Assembly: GCA_947479915.1 (NCBI GenBank)
Contig: CANKAU010000014.1
Coordinates: 1-49,808 of the forward strand
DNA length: 49,808 nt
Source of the DNA: Chloroflexota bacterium
GTDB lineage: Bacteria; Chloroflexota; Dehalococcoidia; UBA2979
Reading direction: 5' to 3'
Part shown: piece after piece, positions 41,347 to 49,808 of the stretch
Layout: each line of letters begins with the position of its first letter
Position numbering within the stretch: the stretch's first letter is position 1
Notes under the pieces: generated by a model
What the model was told of the DNA's origin: nothing
Seen by the model: the letters and a program-made list of their open reading frames with translations, nothing else
Database searches by the model: none
Made by a program: the position numbers and the translations under genes

Positions 41347-42476
41347 CGGTCGCGCTCCAGGATGATGGCCCCCGTGCCGATGCCCGTGTCGCAGAACGAG
41401 AGGTGCGCATCCGCCACCTGCGAGGTGGACGTGCCGCGGACCTGCCGCACGGACTCGATGAGCTGGTTCATGCCCTGCAGGTACGCCTCGCTCAGGTGGC
41501 CGCCGGAGGTGTTCACAGGCAGCGTGCCGCCGTCCCAGCGCATGCCGCCGGCCTCGACGAACGGCCCGCCCTCGCCACGCCGCACGAAGCCGTAGTCCTC
41601 CAGCGCGAAGATCACGAACGGCGCGAAGTGGTCGTAGATCTGCACCACGTCGATCTCGTCGGGACGCAGCTCGGCCTGCGCCCACAGCCGCGGCGCCGTC
41701 GAGGTCGCCGCCGTGTCGACGTAGGGGCGCTCGCTGTAGCCGGACTGCGCGGCCGCGCGGATCAGCGCAGGCGGCTGCTTCAGGTCGCGTGCGCGCTCCG
41801 TGCTCGTGAGGACGATCGCGCCGCCGCCGTCCGTCTCCAGACAGCAGTCGAACAGCCGGAACGGGTCGACGATGAGCCGCGAGTCCTGATGATCCTCGAT
41901 CGTCAGCGGCCGGTCGTAGTAGGTAGCGCGAGGATTGCGGTTCGCGTGCTCGCGCTCGCTGACCGCGACCCAGCCGAACTGGCGGCTCGTCGTGCCGAAC
42001 TCGTGCATGCGTCGCCGCGCGAGCATCGCGAGGCCGTGCTGCGGGGTGAGGATGCCGAACGGCTCGGTGTACGCGGCCCCGCCCTGTCCTCGACGGCCCG
42101 TCACCTCGCCGCGGCCGTAGCGGCGCCCGGAGCGGCCGTTCACGCCGCGGTAGATGACCACGACATTCGCGAGGCCGGCCGTGATCGCCGCGGCGGCGTG
42201 CGTGACCAGCGCCGCGCCCACGTTCCCGGCCTGGTTCACCTCGCCAAACCACGCGAGGTCTTTCACGCCGAGGTTCGCCGCGACCTCTTCCTCGCTCGTG
42301 GTGTCCACGGACCAGCGCATCAGGCCGTCGACCTCGGTGCGGTCGATCCCCGCGTCGTCGAGGGCGTGCTGGATGGCGTCGAGGGCCAGGCGCGTCTCGC
42401 TGCGGCCGGAGTTACGCGAGTAATCGGTCTCACCGATGCCGGCGATCGCCACGCGGTGCATGAGGGGGCTCGTCAT
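41343..42476 (-). CDS. Thiolase-like (SCP2/Ltp type) protein lacking the nucleophilic Cys
   Basis: A 377-residue thiolase-fold protein. In thiolases a Cys within an A-C-A-S-G motif takes the acyl group; the aligned segment here, EVNQAGNVGAAL (about residues 79-90), has no Cys. The second-half motifs are kept as NTSGGHLSEAYLQG and FCDTGIGTGAI. Ltp2-type proteins lacking the Cys act with DUF35 partners as retro-aldolases in steroid side-chain degradation, so a C-C cleaving or forming aldolase role is plausible. A lipid-transfer-type thiolase is the alternative. It is coupled to the DUF35 gene by a 4-base overlap. Confidence 0.87.
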   Translation of the reverse strand: MTSPLMHRVAIAGIGETDYSRNSGRSETRLALDAIQHALDDAGIDRTEVDGLMRWSVDTTSEEEVAANLGVKDLAWFGEVNQAGNVGAALVTHAAAAITAGLANVVVIYRGVNGRSGRRYGRGEVTGRRGQGGAAYTEPFGILTPQHGLAMLARRRMHEFGTTSRQFGWVAVSEREHANRNPRATYYDRPLTIEDHQDSRLIVDPFRLFDCCLETDGGGAIVLTSTERARDLKQPPALIRAAAQSGYSERPYVDTAATSTAPRLWAQAELRPDEIDVVQIYDHFAPFVIFALEDYGFVRRGEGGPFVEAGGMRWDGGTLPVNTSGGHLSEAYLQGMNQLIESVRQVRGTSTSQVADAHLSFCDTGIGTGAIILERDR

Positions 42477-42581
42477 GCCGGGAGTCTACACGCCGCGCGA
42501 ACGGGGGCGCAGTGGACAGGCGGCGCGTAAACGTCCGAGGATGCGGGCCACGAGGTGCCACGAACGGCGGCTCACCCCTGC

Positions 42582-42636
42582 CCCTCCCTGCGCGGGAGGG
42601 ATTCTGAAGAAGAATGTGGAGGCGTAACGCCTCCAC
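42582..42636. repeat. Intergenic inverted repeats upstream of the hydrolase gene
   Basis: Two hairpins lie in the gap. CCCTCCC/GGGAGGG with a TGCGC loop (42582-42600) is followed by GTGGAGGCG/CGCCTCCAC with a TAA loop (42616-42636). The first is preceded by CTCACCCCTGCC and is nearly the reverse complement of the element at 44874-44905. Confidence 0.65.
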
Positions 42637-42661
42637 CCCCACGGACGGGAAGGAAGCCCAG

Positions 42662-43555
42662 ATGCCGCACGTCAACGCCAACGGGGTCAGTCTCTACTAC
42701 GAGGAGCGCGGCACCGGCACGCCGATGATCTTCGTGCACGAGTTCGCGGGCGACAGCGTCTCCTGGCACCTGCAGATGCGGCACTTCGCACGCCGCTACC
42801 GCTGCATCGCCTACAACGCACGCGGCTACCCGCCGTCCGAGGTGCCCCAGGACCTCGCGTCGTACTCGCAGGACCACGCAGTGGACGACCTGCTCGGCGT
42901 GATGGACGGTCTCGGCATCGAGAAGGCGCACATCGTGGGCCTGTCGATGGGCGGCTACGCCACGCTGCACTTCGGCATCCGGCACCCGGAGCGCGTGCTC
43001 TCTCTGGTGGTCGCCGGCGCCGGCTACGGCAGCGGCTCCGAGGATCGCGAAGCCTACGTGAAGGACATCGAGGCGACGGCGGAGCGCTTCAAGCGCGACG
43101 GCATGCGCGTGATGTCGGAGATCTACACGCGCGGCCCGACCCGCGTGCAGTTCATCGACAAGGATCCCCTGGGTTGGGAGGAATTCCGCGACCAGTTCGC
43201 GGCACAGGACGCCGTGGGCCACGCGCTCACGCTGCAGGGCGTGCAGCTCACGCGCCCCACGATCTTCGAGCTAGAGGACGGCATGAAGACCATGACCGTG
43301 CCCACGCTGATAGTCGTCGGCGACGAGGACGAGCCGTGCCTGGAGCCAGCGCTGTTCATGAAGCGGCGCATCCACTCCTCGGGCCTCGTCGTCGTGCCGC
43401 GCACCGGGCACACCATCAACATCGAGGAGCCCGCCGCCTTCAACGCCGCCGTCGATGACTTCGTCGCCACGGTTGAGGCGGGGCGCTGGGGGATGCGGAA
43501 CCCGGCGTCGCTAGGGGCCTCGCAGATCCTGCCGGCCGAGGAGCCCACGCGATGA
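42662..43555 (+). CDS. Alpha/beta-fold hydrolase
   Basis: A 297-residue hydrolase from ATG 42662, with GGAAGGAAG upstream. The nucleophile elbow is GLSMGG with Ser95. The acid is probably in VVGDEDEP and the base is the His of GHTINIEEP. The oxyanion region reads FVHEFAGD. It resembles esterase, lactonase or C-C hydrolase enzymes such as 3-oxoadipate enol-lactonase-like proteins; the substrate is unknown. It overlaps the next CoA-transferase gene by four bases, so both probably act on one pathway. Confidence 0.92.
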   Translation: MPHVNANGVSLYYEERGTGTPMIFVHEFAGDSVSWHLQMRHFARRYRCIAYNARGYPPSEVPQDLASYSQDHAVDDLLGVMDGLGIEKAHIVGLSMGGYATLHFGIRHPERVLSLVVAGAGYGSGSEDREAYVKDIEATAERFKRDGMRVMSEIYTRGPTRVQFIDKDPLGWEEFRDQFAAQDAVGHALTLQGVQLTRPTIFELEDGMKTMTVPTLIVVGDEDEPCLEPALFMKRRIHSSGLVVVPRTGHTINIEEPAAFNAAVDDFVATVEAGRWGMRNPASLGASQILPAEEPTR

Positions 43556-44733
43556 CGTCCGACACCTCGATCGGCCCGCTGTCGCACATCACGCTCATCG
43601 ACCTCACGCGGGCGCGCTCCGGCCCGACCGCCGTCCGCCAGCTGGGGGACTGGGGCGCGCGCGTGATCCAGGTCGCCTCGCGCGAGGAGGACTACGACGA
43701 CTTCCCTCGAAGGAACTCGGACACGCAGAACCTGCGCCGCAACACGCGGAACATTACGATCGACCTGCGAAAGCCTGCGGGCGTCGCGATCCTCAAGCAG
43801 CTCGTCGCGACGGCGGACGTGGTCGTGGAGAACTACCGGCCGGGTGTGAAGCACCGCCTCGGCATCGACTACGAAGCGCTGTCCGCCATCAACCCGAGGA
43901 TCGTGTACGGCAGCATCTCCGGCTTCGGCCAGAACGGCCCGTACGCCGACCGCCCCGGCTTCGACCAGATCGCGCAGGGCCTCGGCGGGATGATGTCGAT
44001 CACCGGGCTCCCGGGGCAGGGGCCGGTGCGCGCCGGCATCCCGGTCGCCGACCTGTCGGCGGGGCTCTTTCTTGCGCAGGGCATCCTCGTTGCGCTGCTG
44101 GAGCGCGAGCGCTCCGGTCGAGGTCAGTGGGTCACCACGTCGCTGCTCGAAGCGCAGGTCGCGATGCTCGACTTCCAGACGACGCGCTGGCTGATCGACG
44201 GCGAGGTGCCGCTGCAGGCGGGCAACGAGCACCCGACGACGATCCCGACCGGCGTGTACGAGACGTCCGATGGCTACATCAACATCGCGACCACCGGGCA
44301 GGTGATGTGGCGGAAGCTCTGCGAGACGCTCGGCATCCCGGAGATCATCGAGGATCCGCGCTTCGCAACGCCCGTCGATCGTTCGGACAACCGCGCGGCG
44401 CTCAACCCGCTGCTCTCTGCGCCCGTGCGCACCCGCAGCAGCGCCGAGTGGGTCGAGGTGCTGAACCAGGCCGGCATCCCCTGCGGCCCGATCTACGACG
44501 TGCGGCAGGTATTCGAGGACGAACAGGTGCAGCACCTCGGTCTGACGGCCACGGTCACCCACCCCGCCCTCGGCGAACTGCACATCCAGCGCCACCCCGT
44601 CACGCTTTCGCGCACCCCGGCGAGCGTGCGCACCGCCGCGCCCGACCTCGGCGTCCACAACGACGAGGTCCTCGGGGAGCTCGGCTACACCGCCGCCCAG
44701 ATCGAGCAACTGCGCACGGACGCGGTGATCTAG
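43552..44733 (+). CDS. Family III CoA-transferase (CaiB/BaiF)
   Basis: A 393-residue enzyme starting in an ATGA overlap with the hydrolase. Motifs are ITLIDLTRARSGPTAVRQLGD, VVVENYRPGVKHRLGIDY, GSISGFGQNGPYADRPGFDQ and the catalytic Asp167 in IPVADLSAGLFL. It has the closest match to the ordinary formyl-CoA/succinyl-CoA transferase pattern of the five in this window. It ends a two-gene operon, and a cluster of hairpins follows. Confidence 0.94.
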   Translation: MTSDTSIGPLSHITLIDLTRARSGPTAVRQLGDWGARVIQVASREEDYDDFPRRNSDTQNLRRNTRNITIDLRKPAGVAILKQLVATADVVVENYRPGVKHRLGIDYEALSAINPRIVYGSISGFGQNGPYADRPGFDQIAQGLGGMMSITGLPGQGPVRAGIPVADLSAGLFLAQGILVALLERERSGRGQWVTTSLLEAQVAMLDFQTTRWLIDGEVPLQAGNEHPTTIPTGVYETSDGYINIATTGQVMWRKLCETLGIPEIIEDPRFATPVDRSDNRAALNPLLSAPVRTRSSAEWVEVLNQAGIPCGPIYDVRQVFEDEQVQHLGLTATVTHPALGELHIQRHPVTLSRTPASVRTAAPDLGVHNDEVLGELGYTAAQIEQLRTDAVI

Positions 44734-44793
44734 CGGGCTGTCGCCGGAGCGTTCGGAGCCGGCAGCGTCGGGGAGACTATGGCGAGCCCATCC

Positions 44794-44905
44794 CCTTGCC
44801 GGTTCCCTCCGCGGGAACGGCTCCAGCGCGTTCAGGCGGATGCTCGAAGGGGCGAAGCCCCTTCGAATTCCAACCCCTCCCGCGCCGGGAGGGGCAGGGG
44901 TGGGC
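44794..44905. repeat. Cluster of inverted repeats between convergent genes
   Basis: The 238-bp gap holds three hairpins: GTTCCC/GGGAAC with a 5-base loop near 44812-44828, CGAAGGGGC/GCCCCTTCG with a GAA loop (44845-44865), and CCCCTCCC/GGGAGGGG with a GCGCC loop (44874-44894) followed by CAGGGGTG. They probably act as terminators for both flanking operons. The last matches the element at 42569-42600 in reverse orientation. Confidence 0.65.
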
Positions 44906-44971
44906 CGCCCGCCGAAGTCTCTCGACTCCGCTCGGGAGCCAGCCCGTGCCCGGGCGCTTCGCCCGTCGGCC

Positions 44972-46279
44972 CTACTCGTACAACGGTAGCGTCGGGTAGG
45001 ACGCGCCGAGGACGTCCTTCGGGTCGATGCCGAAGCGCTGCGCGATCACAGAGGCGTACACCGACCGAAAGTCGGTCGTGAACTTCAGGTCCCCGTTGTC
45101 GAGGTTCGTCATCGACGGCTGCTCGCCGTGGAGGCCTGAACGAACGCCCCCGCCCACCACGAACATCGGACCGGCCGTGCCGTGATCCGTGCCGCGTGAG
45201 GCGTTCTCCTTCACGCGCCGCCCGAACTCGCTCCACGCCAGCGTCGTTACCTGGTCGGCCACGCCCTGCGCCTGCAGGTCTTCGTAGAACGCCAGCAGCG
45301 CGTTCGAGACGTTCGCGAGGAGCCCGTTCTGCACGTTCGTCTGCCCGGAGTGCGTGTCGAAGCCGCCCGTCGTGATGTAGACGATGCCCGTCGACAGGTT
45401 CGAAGTGATGAGCTGGGCCGCGGTCTTGAAGGCGTTCGCCAGTGGCGTGGTCGGGTACGTCACGCTCGTCGTGTACGCGCCGACTGCGGCGTGCAGGTCG
45501 ACCGTCGACTGGTACGCCTCGAGGCCCGTGCGCGAGAGGAAGGCGAGCTGCCCGCCGTAAGCGGCCTGCGTCGCCAGGTTGTCCGCCTGCGCGCGGTGGA
45601 GCTGCACGAAGTTCTGCGTGCGCCGGGCGCCCTCCTGAGGGCCGCCGTCCGTCTGCAGCACGTACTCCGGCACCGAGCCGACCGAGGGCACGAACGACTC
45701 GTTGCTCTCCAGCGACAGCGGGAGTGACTGGCCGATGTTCGCCGCGCGCCAGAGCGAGGACTGTTCGTTCTTCGTCGCGTCGAGGAGGCGACCGACCCAG
45801 CCGGTGTCCGCCTGCTCGTCCATGGACGCGGAGTGCCAGATGTCCATGGAGCGGAAGTGCGAGCGATTGGGGTTCGGGTAGCCGACGCCCAGCACCACGC
45901 CCAGCTGGCCGCGGTCGTAGAGCGCCTTCATCCCCGTCATCACGGGGTTCAGCGCGAGCCCCTGCCCCAGCGGCAGCGAGGCCTCGGGGTTCTGCGCGAT
46001 CGCGGGACGGGCGTCGAAGTACGCGCGGTCGCCGACAGGGATGACCGTGTTCAGGCCGTCGTTGCCGCCCGCGAGCTGCAGTACCACCATCACGTGCTTC
46101 TTCGATGCCGCAAAGTTCGCGACGGACGGGGCGGACAGCGGCCGGGAGTCCTCGTCGAACACGGCGCGCAGGTAGGCCGGCGGCGTGAAGGCGGTCGCGC
46201 CGACAAAGGCGACGCCGCGCTTGATGAACGTGCGGCGGTCCACAGGACGGGTGAGGAAGGAGTCGTCTTCGAACGCCAT
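44972..46279 (-). CDS. DUF1501 protein with twin-arginine leader
   Basis: A 435-residue protein starting at ATG 46279 with GGAGGATCC upstream. The N-terminus has a Tat-type motif (DRRTFIKRG, residues 14-22) and a hydrophobic stretch ending TAFTPPAYL. Core DUF1501 features are VVLQLAGGNDGLNTVIP, HFRSMDIWHSAS, a TGGFDTHSGQ motif and SEFGRRVKENASRGTDHGTA, which place it in the alkaline-phosphatase-like (sulfatase) superfamily. It is exported folded. It lies 16 bases after DUF1800, its regular partner; their role is not established. Confidence 0.95.
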   Translation of the reverse strand: MAFEDDSFLTRPVDRRTFIKRGVAFVGATAFTPPAYLRAVFDEDSRPLSAPSVANFAASKKHVMVVLQLAGGNDGLNTVIPVGDRAYFDARPAIAQNPEASLPLGQGLALNPVMTGMKALYDRGQLGVVLGVGYPNPNRSHFRSMDIWHSASMDEQADTGWVGRLLDATKNEQSSLWRAANIGQSLPLSLESNESFVPSVGSVPEYVLQTDGGPQEGARRTQNFVQLHRAQADNLATQAAYGGQLAFLSRTGLEAYQSTVDLHAAVGAYTTSVTYPTTPLANAFKTAAQLITSNLSTGIVYITTGGFDTHSGQTNVQNGLLANVSNALLAFYEDLQAQGVADQVTTLAWSEFGRRVKENASRGTDHGTAGPMFVVGGGVRSGLHGEQPSMTNLDNGDLKFTTDFRSVYASVIAQRFGIDPKDVLGASYPTLPLYE

Positions 46280-46295
46280 GACCGGATCCTCCGCG

Positions 46296-47657
46296 CTAGA
46301 CCAGCTGCGCCAGCGGCATGCTGAGGACGAGGTAGAGCAACCCCTGCAACTGCCCGGACCGGGCGGCCTGCGCGAAGTCGTAGTGCGAGCCGCCGATGTG
46401 CTCGATCAGCGTCGAGCGCGTCGCCGCATCCACGTCACCACCGACGACGAGGTCGAGGGCGAAGTCGACGGCCTGCTCCGCCGTCCGCGTCGCGTTGTTC
46501 GCCTGCAGCAGCGCAGCCACGTCCACCGTCGCGGTCGTGCCCGGCTTGCCTCGACGGGTCACGTCGTTGACGAAGTTGGCGCGGTACAGCGCGGTGTTCG
46601 AATTGATCCACGCCTCGCCCCAGTCCCAGCCGGCGACGCTCGGCGGGTCGAAGAGCGCCTGGCCCTGCACCTGCGTGTCGCGCCCGACGCGCTGGATGCG
46701 GTCTGTCAGGCCGAAGGTGCGCACGGTCTGGATGACGTGCTCGACGGGACTGGAGATGCGCCAGCGGTAGGCTTCCTCGGAGTACATCTCCGGGGAGAGC
46801 AGGATCACGCGCAGCATCTCGCGAATCGACGTGTCGTTCGCGAAGTAGGCATCCGTGGTGCGTCGGAGCATGTCCGCGCTGGGGTTCTTCACCGCGAAGA
46901 ACTGCCACATCTTCCGACCGATGAGCTCCGCGCACTCCTTGCGGGCCGTGACCATCCGCACCACGTCCTCGTCGCCGAATCGACCGGACTGCCCGAAGAT
47001 CGTCTTGGTGCCGTTGTCGAAGTTGCGCGGCGTGAACACGACCCCGGTCGGGACGTTGAAGGTCGCGTCGGGCGTCGGCTTCTCCGCCGTCACGCGCCAG
47101 CCCGTGAGGGCACGCGCGGACTCCTTGATGTCCTTCTCGGTGTAGAGGACGCCCTGCCCGAGCGTGAACAGCTCGAACAGCTCGCGTGCGTAGTTCTCGT
47201 TCGGCGCCTTCGCCACGTTGTCGCGGTTGTCGAGGAACACCATCATCGCGGGGTCGCGGGTGATCGCCTGCAGCAGGTCGCGGAACTTGCCCAGCGCGCC
47301 AGCCCGCAGCGTCTCGTTCTGCTGCAGCATGAACGCGGGGGCGTTGACCTTCCGGATGCTGTTGGCGAAATGGTCGTGCCAGAAGAGGGTCATCTTCTCC
47401 AGCAGCGGCCGCTTCGTCAGGACCAGGCGCGTGTGCCACGTCGCGAGGAGCACCTGCCGGTCCTGGAGCGCCTTCTCGCGGAGCGCGAGCGCGGCGTTCT
47501 CAGAAGCGGAGTCGTCGACACGCTCCGGGTTCAGCAGGCGGTCGACGGTGCCCTCGACGCCCAGCGCAAGGTACTCGCGGAGCTCCTCGGGCGAGTAGCC
47601 GAAGCCGGCTCGCCGGAGGAGGTGCTGGATACGCTGCCGGTCGGTTGTCATGGCCAT
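46296..47657 (-). CDS. DUF1800 domain protein
   Basis: A 453-residue protein typical of DUF1800: QHLLRRAGFGYSPEELREYL near the N-terminus, MTLFWHDHFANSIRKV, NENYARELFELFTLGQGVLYTEKDI, ALTGWRVT, and PPSVAGWDWGEAWI near the C-terminus. These proteins are almost always encoded beside DUF1501. The family function is unknown, though an envelope or polymer-related role is often assumed. No clear signal peptide is seen. Two close ATG codons (47657 and 47651) may start it, after GGGAG. Confidence 0.95.
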   Translation of the reverse strand: MAMTTDRQRIQHLLRRAGFGYSPEELREYLALGVEGTVDRLLNPERVDDSASENAALALREKALQDRQVLLATWHTRLVLTKRPLLEKMTLFWHDHFANSIRKVNAPAFMLQQNETLRAGALGKFRDLLQAITRDPAMMVFLDNRDNVAKAPNENYARELFELFTLGQGVLYTEKDIKESARALTGWRVTAEKPTPDATFNVPTGVVFTPRNFDNGTKTIFGQSGRFGDEDVVRMVTARKECAELIGRKMWQFFAVKNPSADMLRRTTDAYFANDTSIREMLRVILLSPEMYSEEAYRWRISSPVEHVIQTVRTFGLTDRIQRVGRDTQVQGQALFDPPSVAGWDWGEAWINSNTALYRANFVNDVTRRGKPGTTATVDVAALLQANNATRTAEQAVDFALDLVVGGDVDAATRSTLIEHIGGSHYDFAQAARSGQLQGLLYLVLSMPLAQLV

Positions 47658-47849
47658 GGGCCGGATCTCCCGCGTCGTCGCATGTGCGATTCATGCACTC
47701 TAACGGTGGCTGGTGAACTTCCGTTTGTGCCGACCGCCTGATCATCGAGGATTTTCCGCACCGCCTCAACCCCGGCTGGCGGGCGGCCTCGCAGGGCGGG
47801 GCGCGCTTCCTCTATGGTGTCGGCCGAGGGGCCGGGGACAGGAGACAGC

Positions 47850-49808
47850 GTGGCAGACAGCATCACGGGCACTGAGCCGAACGCCGCGACGCCGGCGGGC
47901 GGCGGCGAGCGCATCGCCGTCTACGCCGGGACCACCTTCCTGAGCGCGTTCCTGCTCTTCCAGGTCCAGCCGCTCATTGGCAAGGCGATCCTGCCGTGGT
48001 TCGGCGGCGGCTCGGCCGTCTGGACCACCACGATGCTGTTCTTCCAGGTCGCGCTCCTCGGCGGCTACGCCTACGCGCATTTCGTCTCGAACCGCCTGTC
48101 GCTGCGACGGCAGGGGTACCTGCACATCGCGCTGCTGGTCGCGGCGGCGCTCGCCGGCCCGATCATCCCCAACGCGATGTGGAAACCCGAGGCCGGCGGT
48201 GACCCGACCCTGCGCGTCCTGCTGGTGCTCGCGGTGACGGTGGGCGCGCCCTACACGCTGCTCTCCGCGACCGCGCCGCTGGTCCAGCGCTGGTTCACCC
48301 ACGATCACCCGGGCGTCTCGCCCTACCGCCTCTATTCGCTCTCGAACATCGGCTCGCTGCTCGCGCTGCTGACCTACCCGATCGTCTTTGAGCGCTTCCT
48401 CGGGCTGCAGTTGCAGGCATGGATGTGGTTCGCGAGTTATGTCGTGTTCGCGGCCGCCTGCTCGTACCTCGCGTGGCGCGTCGCGCGGCGCGCCCGCCCC
48501 GACGAGGTCGCCGAGGACGCGCCCGAGGAGGGCGGCACCGCCGAGGTCACCCCGGCGAACGTCGCGCTCTGGCTCGCCCTGCCCGCGTGCGCCTCGGTCG
48601 TGCTGCTGGCGACGACGAACCAGCTGACCCAGGACGTCGCGTCGATCCCCCTGCTCTGGGTGATGCCGCTGGCGCTGTACCTGCTGACCTTCATCCTCTG
48701 CTTCGGCGACGACCGCACGTACCGCCCGCTGCGCGACGTCCCGCTGCTCGCCGCCGGCCTCGGCGTCGGCGCGTACCTCCTCGGCGCGATCACCACGGCA
48801 CTGCTCTGGCAGATCCTGCTGTACGCCGGCTCACTGTTCATCGCGTGCTTCGCGCTCCACGGCGAGCTGGTGCGCCTCCGACCGGCCTCGAGGCACCTCA
48901 CGGCGTTCTACCTGATGGTGTCGGTGGGCGGCGCGATCGGTGGGCTGCTGGTCGCGATCGCCGCCCCCGCGCTCTTCACCGGCTACTGGGAGTACCACCT
49001 CAGCCTCGTCGCGACGGGCGCGCTCGTCGCGATCGCTCGGGGCCTCGACCTCGTGCGGCACCCGCTGCCGGACGCGGGCCGCTCGAAGCAGGTGCTCGTG
49101 GGCGGCGGCGCGGTCGTCCTCGTTGGACTCGCGGCACTGAGCTGGGTGCTCCTGGCGGACTCGCGAGGCGAGCACCGCGAGGCGCTCCGCCAGACGCGCA
49201 ACTTCTACGGCACCGTGCGCGTCTTCGAGTTCGACACGTCGAACCCGCTGAACGCGCAGCAGGTGATGGTGCACGGCCGCATCCTGCACGGCTTCCAGTT
49301 CCTGGCGCCGGAGAAGCGCGCCGCACACACGGGCTACTACAGCGACCTGAGCGGCGTGGGCCTCGCACTGAGCCAGCACCCGCTGCGCGGCAAGCAGCCG
49401 CTGCACGTCGGCGTCCTCGGGCTCGGCGCGGGCATGATCGTCAGCTACGCCGATCGAGGCGACACGTTCTCGCTCTACGAGATCAACGACACGGTGATCG
49501 ACTTCGCCGAGCAGCAGTTCACGTACCTGAAAGACGCGCGGGCACGCGGTGCGAAGGTGGACACGTACCTCGGCGACGGCCGGCTGGTCCTCGACCGGCA
49601 GCTCGCGCAGGGCGGGTCGCAGCAGTTCGACGTCCTCGTGCTGGACGCGTTCAGCAGCGACTCCGTGCCGGTGCACCTGCTCACCCGCGAGGCGTTCGAC
49701 CTCTACGCGAAGCACCTGAAGCCGGACGGCATCCTCGCCGTGAACATCTCGAACCGGCACGTCGACCTGAGCCCGGTCATTCGGGGCCTCGCGCAGGCGC
49801 AGGGCCGC
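47850..49808 (+). CDS. Membrane-fused spermidine-synthase-like protein (cut by right edge)
   Basis: A plus-strand frame from GTG 47850 (AGGAG eight bases upstream) is open to the last base, 653 codons. The N-terminal part has about ten or more hydrophobic segments, beginning with a TTFLSAFLLFQVQPLIGKAI helix, matching fused MFS/spermidine-synthase proteins. From about residue 450 a soluble domain begins (TRNFYGTVRVFEF, VMVHGRILHGFQF), with a SAM-type nucleotide motif VGVLGLGAGMIVSYAD and LVLDAFSSDSVPVHLL. Key polyamine-synthase residues cannot be fully checked, so aminopropyl transfer is not assured. The C-terminus is missing. Confidence 0.88.
   Translation, partial: MADSITGTEPNAATPAGGGERIAVYAGTTFLSAFLLFQVQPLIGKAILPWFGGGSAVWTTTMLFFQVALLGGYAYAHFVSNRLSLRRQGYLHIALLVAAALAGPIIPNAMWKPEAGGDPTLRVLLVLAVTVGAPYTLLSATAPLVQRWFTHDHPGVSPYRLYSLSNIGSLLALLTYPIVFERFLGLQLQAWMWFASYVVFAAACSYLAWRVARRARPDEVAEDAPEEGGTAEVTPANVALWLALPACASVVLLATTNQLTQDVASIPLLWVMPLALYLLTFILCFGDDRTYRPLRDVPLLAAGLGVGAYLLGAITTALLWQILLYAGSLFIACFALHGELVRLRPASRHLTAFYLMVSVGGAIGGLLVAIAAPALFTGYWEYHLSLVATGALVAIARGLDLVRHPLPDAGRSKQVLVGGGAVVLVGLAALSWVLLADSRGEHREALRQTRNFYGTVRVFEFDTSNPLNAQQVMVHGRILHGFQFLAPEKRAAHTGYYSDLSGVGLALSQHPLRGKQPLHVGVLGLGAGMIVSYADRGDTFSLYEINDTVIDFAEQQFTYLKDARARGAKVDTYLGDGRLVLDRQLAQGGSQQFDVLVLDAFSSDSVPVHLLTREAFDLYAKHLKPDGILAVNISNRHVDLSPVIRGLAQAQGR

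Noticed and set aside
1-49808. tRNA, rRNA, CRISPR array, integrase or transposase
   Set aside because: No cloverleaf with a proper T-arm, no rRNA sequence, no regularly spaced short repeats and no recombinase motifs were seen on either strand.

Overview
The window is strongly GC-rich, with GC-rich third codon positions, leader peptides of bacterial type and clear Shine-Dalgarno sites. GTG and TTG starts are common. No rRNA, tRNA, CRISPR array, integrase, transposase or phage gene was found, so this looks like ordinary chromosome of a free-living heterotrophic bacterium. Several family III (CaiB/BaiF) CoA-transferases, two MmgE/PrpD proteins, paired DUF1501/DUF1800 proteins, an NnrS-like protein and many MFS carriers suggest a Chloroflexota-like lineage (Dehalococcoidia/SAR202 or Tepidiforma type). 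That placement is inference from gene content only.

Layout. 1-1826 (-): the N-terminal part of a secreted protein built of ~130-residue disulfide-type repeats, running off the left edge. 2028-4923: PhzF-like, RraA-like, DsbB-like and an unknown protein. 4931-9902 (-): MmgE/PrpD; an ABC-2 exporter whose permease is fused in frame to an HlyD-like adaptor, with its ATPase; and an aldo/keto reductase. 10056-11942 (+): CinA-type amidohydrolase, eIF1/SUI1-like protein, SDR. 12013-14715 (-): FecR-domain membrane protein and NnrS-like protein. 14955-17500 (+): two overlapping CoA-transferases, the first without the catalytic Asp. 17754-19718 (+): a compact phospholipid operon (PS synthase, phospholipid methyltransferase, PS decarboxylase). 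19715-25796: crotonase, a second MmgE/PrpD, and a peptide-type ABC importer (binding protein and two permeases, no ATPases nearby). 25885-26625 (-): a glutaredoxin-DinB fusion with an in-frame TGA. 26722-32429: four MFS carriers. 32461-36927: Dus, MBL-fold hydrolase, VOC protein, methyltransferase, VanY-like lipoprotein. 36955-38209 (-): three small membrane proteins. 38248-44733: three more CoA-transferases with a thiolase-like/DUF35 pair and an alpha/beta hydrolase. 44972-47657 (-): DUF1800 and DUF1501. 47850 to the end (+): a membrane-anchored spermidine-synthase-like protein, cut by the right edge.

The most notable find is the gene at 25885-26625. An ordinary ORF search sees only a truncated DinB protein starting at a TTG. 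Reading upstream in the same frame through a single TGA (26592-26590) restores a glutaredoxin domain with a good start codon and Shine-Dalgarno. The TGA lies exactly where the first cysteine of the glutaredoxin CxxC is expected, giving U-S-S-C. A perfect 7-bp hairpin with a GTT loop begins 16 nt after the TGA, as expected for a bacterial SECIS element. Its stem uses A/T-ending codons that are unusual in this GC-rich sequence. I infer a selenocysteine-containing glutaredoxin fused to a DinB/YfiT-type metal-dependent thiol-transferase fold.

Metabolically, the CoA-transferases, crotonase, thiolase/DUF35 pair, MmgE/PrpD, RraA-like, SDR and AKR proteins together suggest catabolism of varied carboxylic acids as CoA esters, with several carriers for uptake or export. 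No substrate can be named from sequence alone.
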